7,087 nt of DNA from an uncultured Oscillospiraceae bacterium (lineage in GTDB: Bacteria > Bacillota > Clostridia > Oscillospirales > Oscillospiraceae). Location of the stretch: positions 1 through 7,087 of the forward strand of contig CALWVX010000233.1 of NCBI GenBank assembly GCA_944385065.1, read 5' to 3'. The notes under the pieces were generated by a model, which was not told the origin of the DNA, did no database searches, and was given only the letters and a program-made list of their open reading frames with translations. Of the stretch, positions 5,980 to 7,087 are shown one piece after another (position 1 is the first letter of the stretch; the number at the start of each line of letters is the position of its first letter). A program made the position numbers and the translations under genes.

Positions 5980-6891
5980 ATGACATTAAAACAGTTGGAG
6001 TATTTTTCCTTGGTATATGAATATGGAAATTTTACCAAGGCAGCACAATCTCTTTATATCTCCCAACAGGCACTGAGCCGTATTTTATCGTCACTGGAAC
6101 AGGAGCTCGGAAATGAGCTGTTTGATCGAACGCATAAAGGGCTTCAGCCCACCGCCCTCGGGAGGGAACTCTATGCAGCCGCCCAGCCGGTGCTGCAAGA
6201 GAATGCCCGATTGAATGAACACATCAGGGAATTTATCCGGGCCACCTCAGGACATCTCAATATTGGCTTGGCCGCCGGGGCCCGGTATCTCAATACAAGG
6301 CATCTCTGGAGCGAGTTCCAAAGGCAGTACCCGAAGGTCAGCATATCTGCGGAAGAAATCTCCTATTTGAATGGAGAGGCGCAGTTGAAAAGCAGAAAGC
6401 TTGATCTGCTGACGTTTTCTGATTATCAGGCTGGAGAGGATTATATCCAGCAGGATCTGAAAACCTGGAACCGTGCCCTGATCGTACCGGAGGGCCACCC
6501 GCTTTATCACTGCGACCGCCCGACATTATCAGATCTGAACGGAGAGCGCATATTCTTTTGCGCCAACCCCATGGTTTATCAAAATTTACTGCAATTATGC
6601 AGCCGGAACCATTGCCAGCCGGAAGAGATCATTCGTGTCAGCGACACACTGTACATGTATGAGGCCTGTCAAACCGAAAAATGCATCGGCATCACGATAG
6701 AGGGATATTTCAGCAATATCTTTCTTCCGATGTTCGGCGATCTGCGCCTCCTGCCGTTTCCGGATGGGGCGCTTCCCTACACGGTCACAGCCATTTACCG
6801 GCGCGGCCACCCCATGGTCAAGATTCTTGCCGCTCTGGTGGACACCATGAGAGCGTGGCTCGAAGATCCCCACTCACCAAATCACGATTGA
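5980..6891 (+). CDS. LysR-family transcriptional regulator
   Basis: A 303-residue protein of standard LysR length. The N-terminal winged helix-turn-helix runs from MTLKQLEYFSLVYEYGNF through TKAAQSLYISQQALSRI to LFDRTHKGLQPTALG (about residues 1-65), a textbook LysR DNA-binding domain. Residues from about 93 (HLNIGLAAG) to 293 form the periplasmic-binding-protein-like effector domain, expected to bind the pathway substrate or an intermediate. The frame is open back to an ATG at 5917, but that ATG lies in the promoter, upstream of the predicted transcript start. The ATG at 5980 has GGAGG (5969-5973) 6 nt before it and begins the protein where LysR members normally begin. It diverges from the catabolic operon, the usual arrangement for a LysR activator of an adjacent pathway. 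The effector is unknown. Confidence 0.94.
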   Translation: MTLKQLEYFSLVYEYGNFTKAAQSLYISQQALSRILSSLEQELGNELFDRTHKGLQPTALGRELYAAAQPVLQENARLNEHIREFIRATSGHLNIGLAAGARYLNTRHLWSEFQRQYPKVSISAEEISYLNGEAQLKSRKLDLLTFSDYQAGEDYIQQDLKTWNRALIVPEGHPLYHCDRPTLSDLNGERIFFCANPMVYQNLLQLCSRNHCQPEEIIRVSDTLYMYEACQTEKCIGITIEGYFSNIFLPMFGDLRLLPFPDGALPYTVTAIYRRGHPMVKILAALVDTMRAWLEDPHSPNHD

Positions 6892-7013
6892 ATTAGTTTG
6901 CTAAAGTAAGTTTGATCTAATTGTACCATGCGACGAAGTTTTTTGATACTGGTAATTTTACAATTTAGCTTATTAATTTACAAGATATTCCGTGCAAAAC
7001 CCCGGTTTTTCGG

Positions 7014-7046
7014 CTGCCGGGCGGCGGCAGGAACGCCGCCCGGCAG
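7014..7046. terminator. GC-rich hairpin downstream of the LysR gene, possible terminator
   Basis: CTGCCGGGCGGCG (7014-7026) and CGCCGCCCGGCAG (7034-7046) form a perfect 13-bp stem with a 7-nt loop, 122 nt past the LysR stop codon. No T-run follows on either strand: the plus side runs into an AGAGAG-rich stretch. It probably marks the end of the LysR transcript, or of a gene converging from the right (a possible TAA lies at 7077-7075 on the minus strand), but it is not a canonical intrinsic terminator. The stretch from 6892 to 7013 is AT-rich and shows no gene. Confidence 0.45.
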
Positions 7047-7087
7047 TCAAGAGAGAAATGAGAGAGAAAAATCGTTATTCAACCGTC

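Noticed and set aside
6955..6983. Minus-strand promoter-like pair TTGTAA-N17-TAAAAT downstream of the LysR gene
   Set aside because: The region is very AT-rich, so such matches are expected by chance; both hexamers deviate from consensus and no gene follows in that direction except antisense to the LysR gene.
7075..7087. Possible C-terminal end of a minus-strand gene entering from the right
   Set aside because: Only three codons before a TAA (7077-7075) are visible and a TGA (7081-7079) is in another frame, so no gene can be supported from this window alone.

Overview
The window looks like a chromosomal segment from a moderately GC-rich, low-redundancy member of the Clostridia, most likely a gut Oscillospirales-type bacterium (Flavonifractor/Oscillibacter-like). 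This is an inference from the strong AGGAGG ribosome sites, the TATAAT-type promoters in AT-rich gaps between GC-rich genes, and the gene content. No mobile element, tRNA, rRNA or CRISPR array was seen.

Most of the window is one co-directional minus-strand gene set with a divergent regulator. Reading in transcription order from about 5853 down to 225: an enolase-superfamily (mandelate racemase/muconate lactonizing type) enzyme, a sodium:solute symporter, a small nitroreductase-family flavoprotein, a crotonase-fold enoyl-CoA hydratase/isomerase, and an acetyl-CoA hydrolase/4-hydroxybutyrate CoA-transferase family enzyme. A good intrinsic terminator (171-207) closes the set. The gaps between genes are 69-118 nt and hold hairpins rather than obvious promoters, so one transcript with internal processing or attenuation sites is the simplest reading. 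On the plus strand, a LysR-type regulator (5980-6891) diverges from the first gene. The 188-nt gap between them contains an extended -10 promoter for the operon, a -10 for the regulator, and a perfect 6+6 palindrome placed where a LysR activator site would be expected.

At the left edge, downstream of the operon terminator, a second minus-strand gene begins at position 95 and runs out of the window. Its 31 visible residues resemble the first helix of a MarR-family regulator, and it has its own near-consensus promoter (112-141). At the right edge a 13-bp GC hairpin (7014-7046) follows the LysR gene, and a gene from the right may end near 7075.

Taken together, the cluster looks like an inducible catabolic pathway for a small carboxylic acid: uptake by the symporter, rearrangement or dehydration of the free acid by the enolase-superfamily enzyme, CoA activation by the transferase, and hydration or isomerisation of the acyl-CoA by the crotonase, with a flavoprotein of unknown role. 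The substrate cannot be read from the sequence. Two of the enzymes have altered catalytic positions (KxR and Asn in place of Asp in the enolase-superfamily protein; Trp in place of the first catalytic Glu in the crotonase), so the chemistry may differ from the textbook members.
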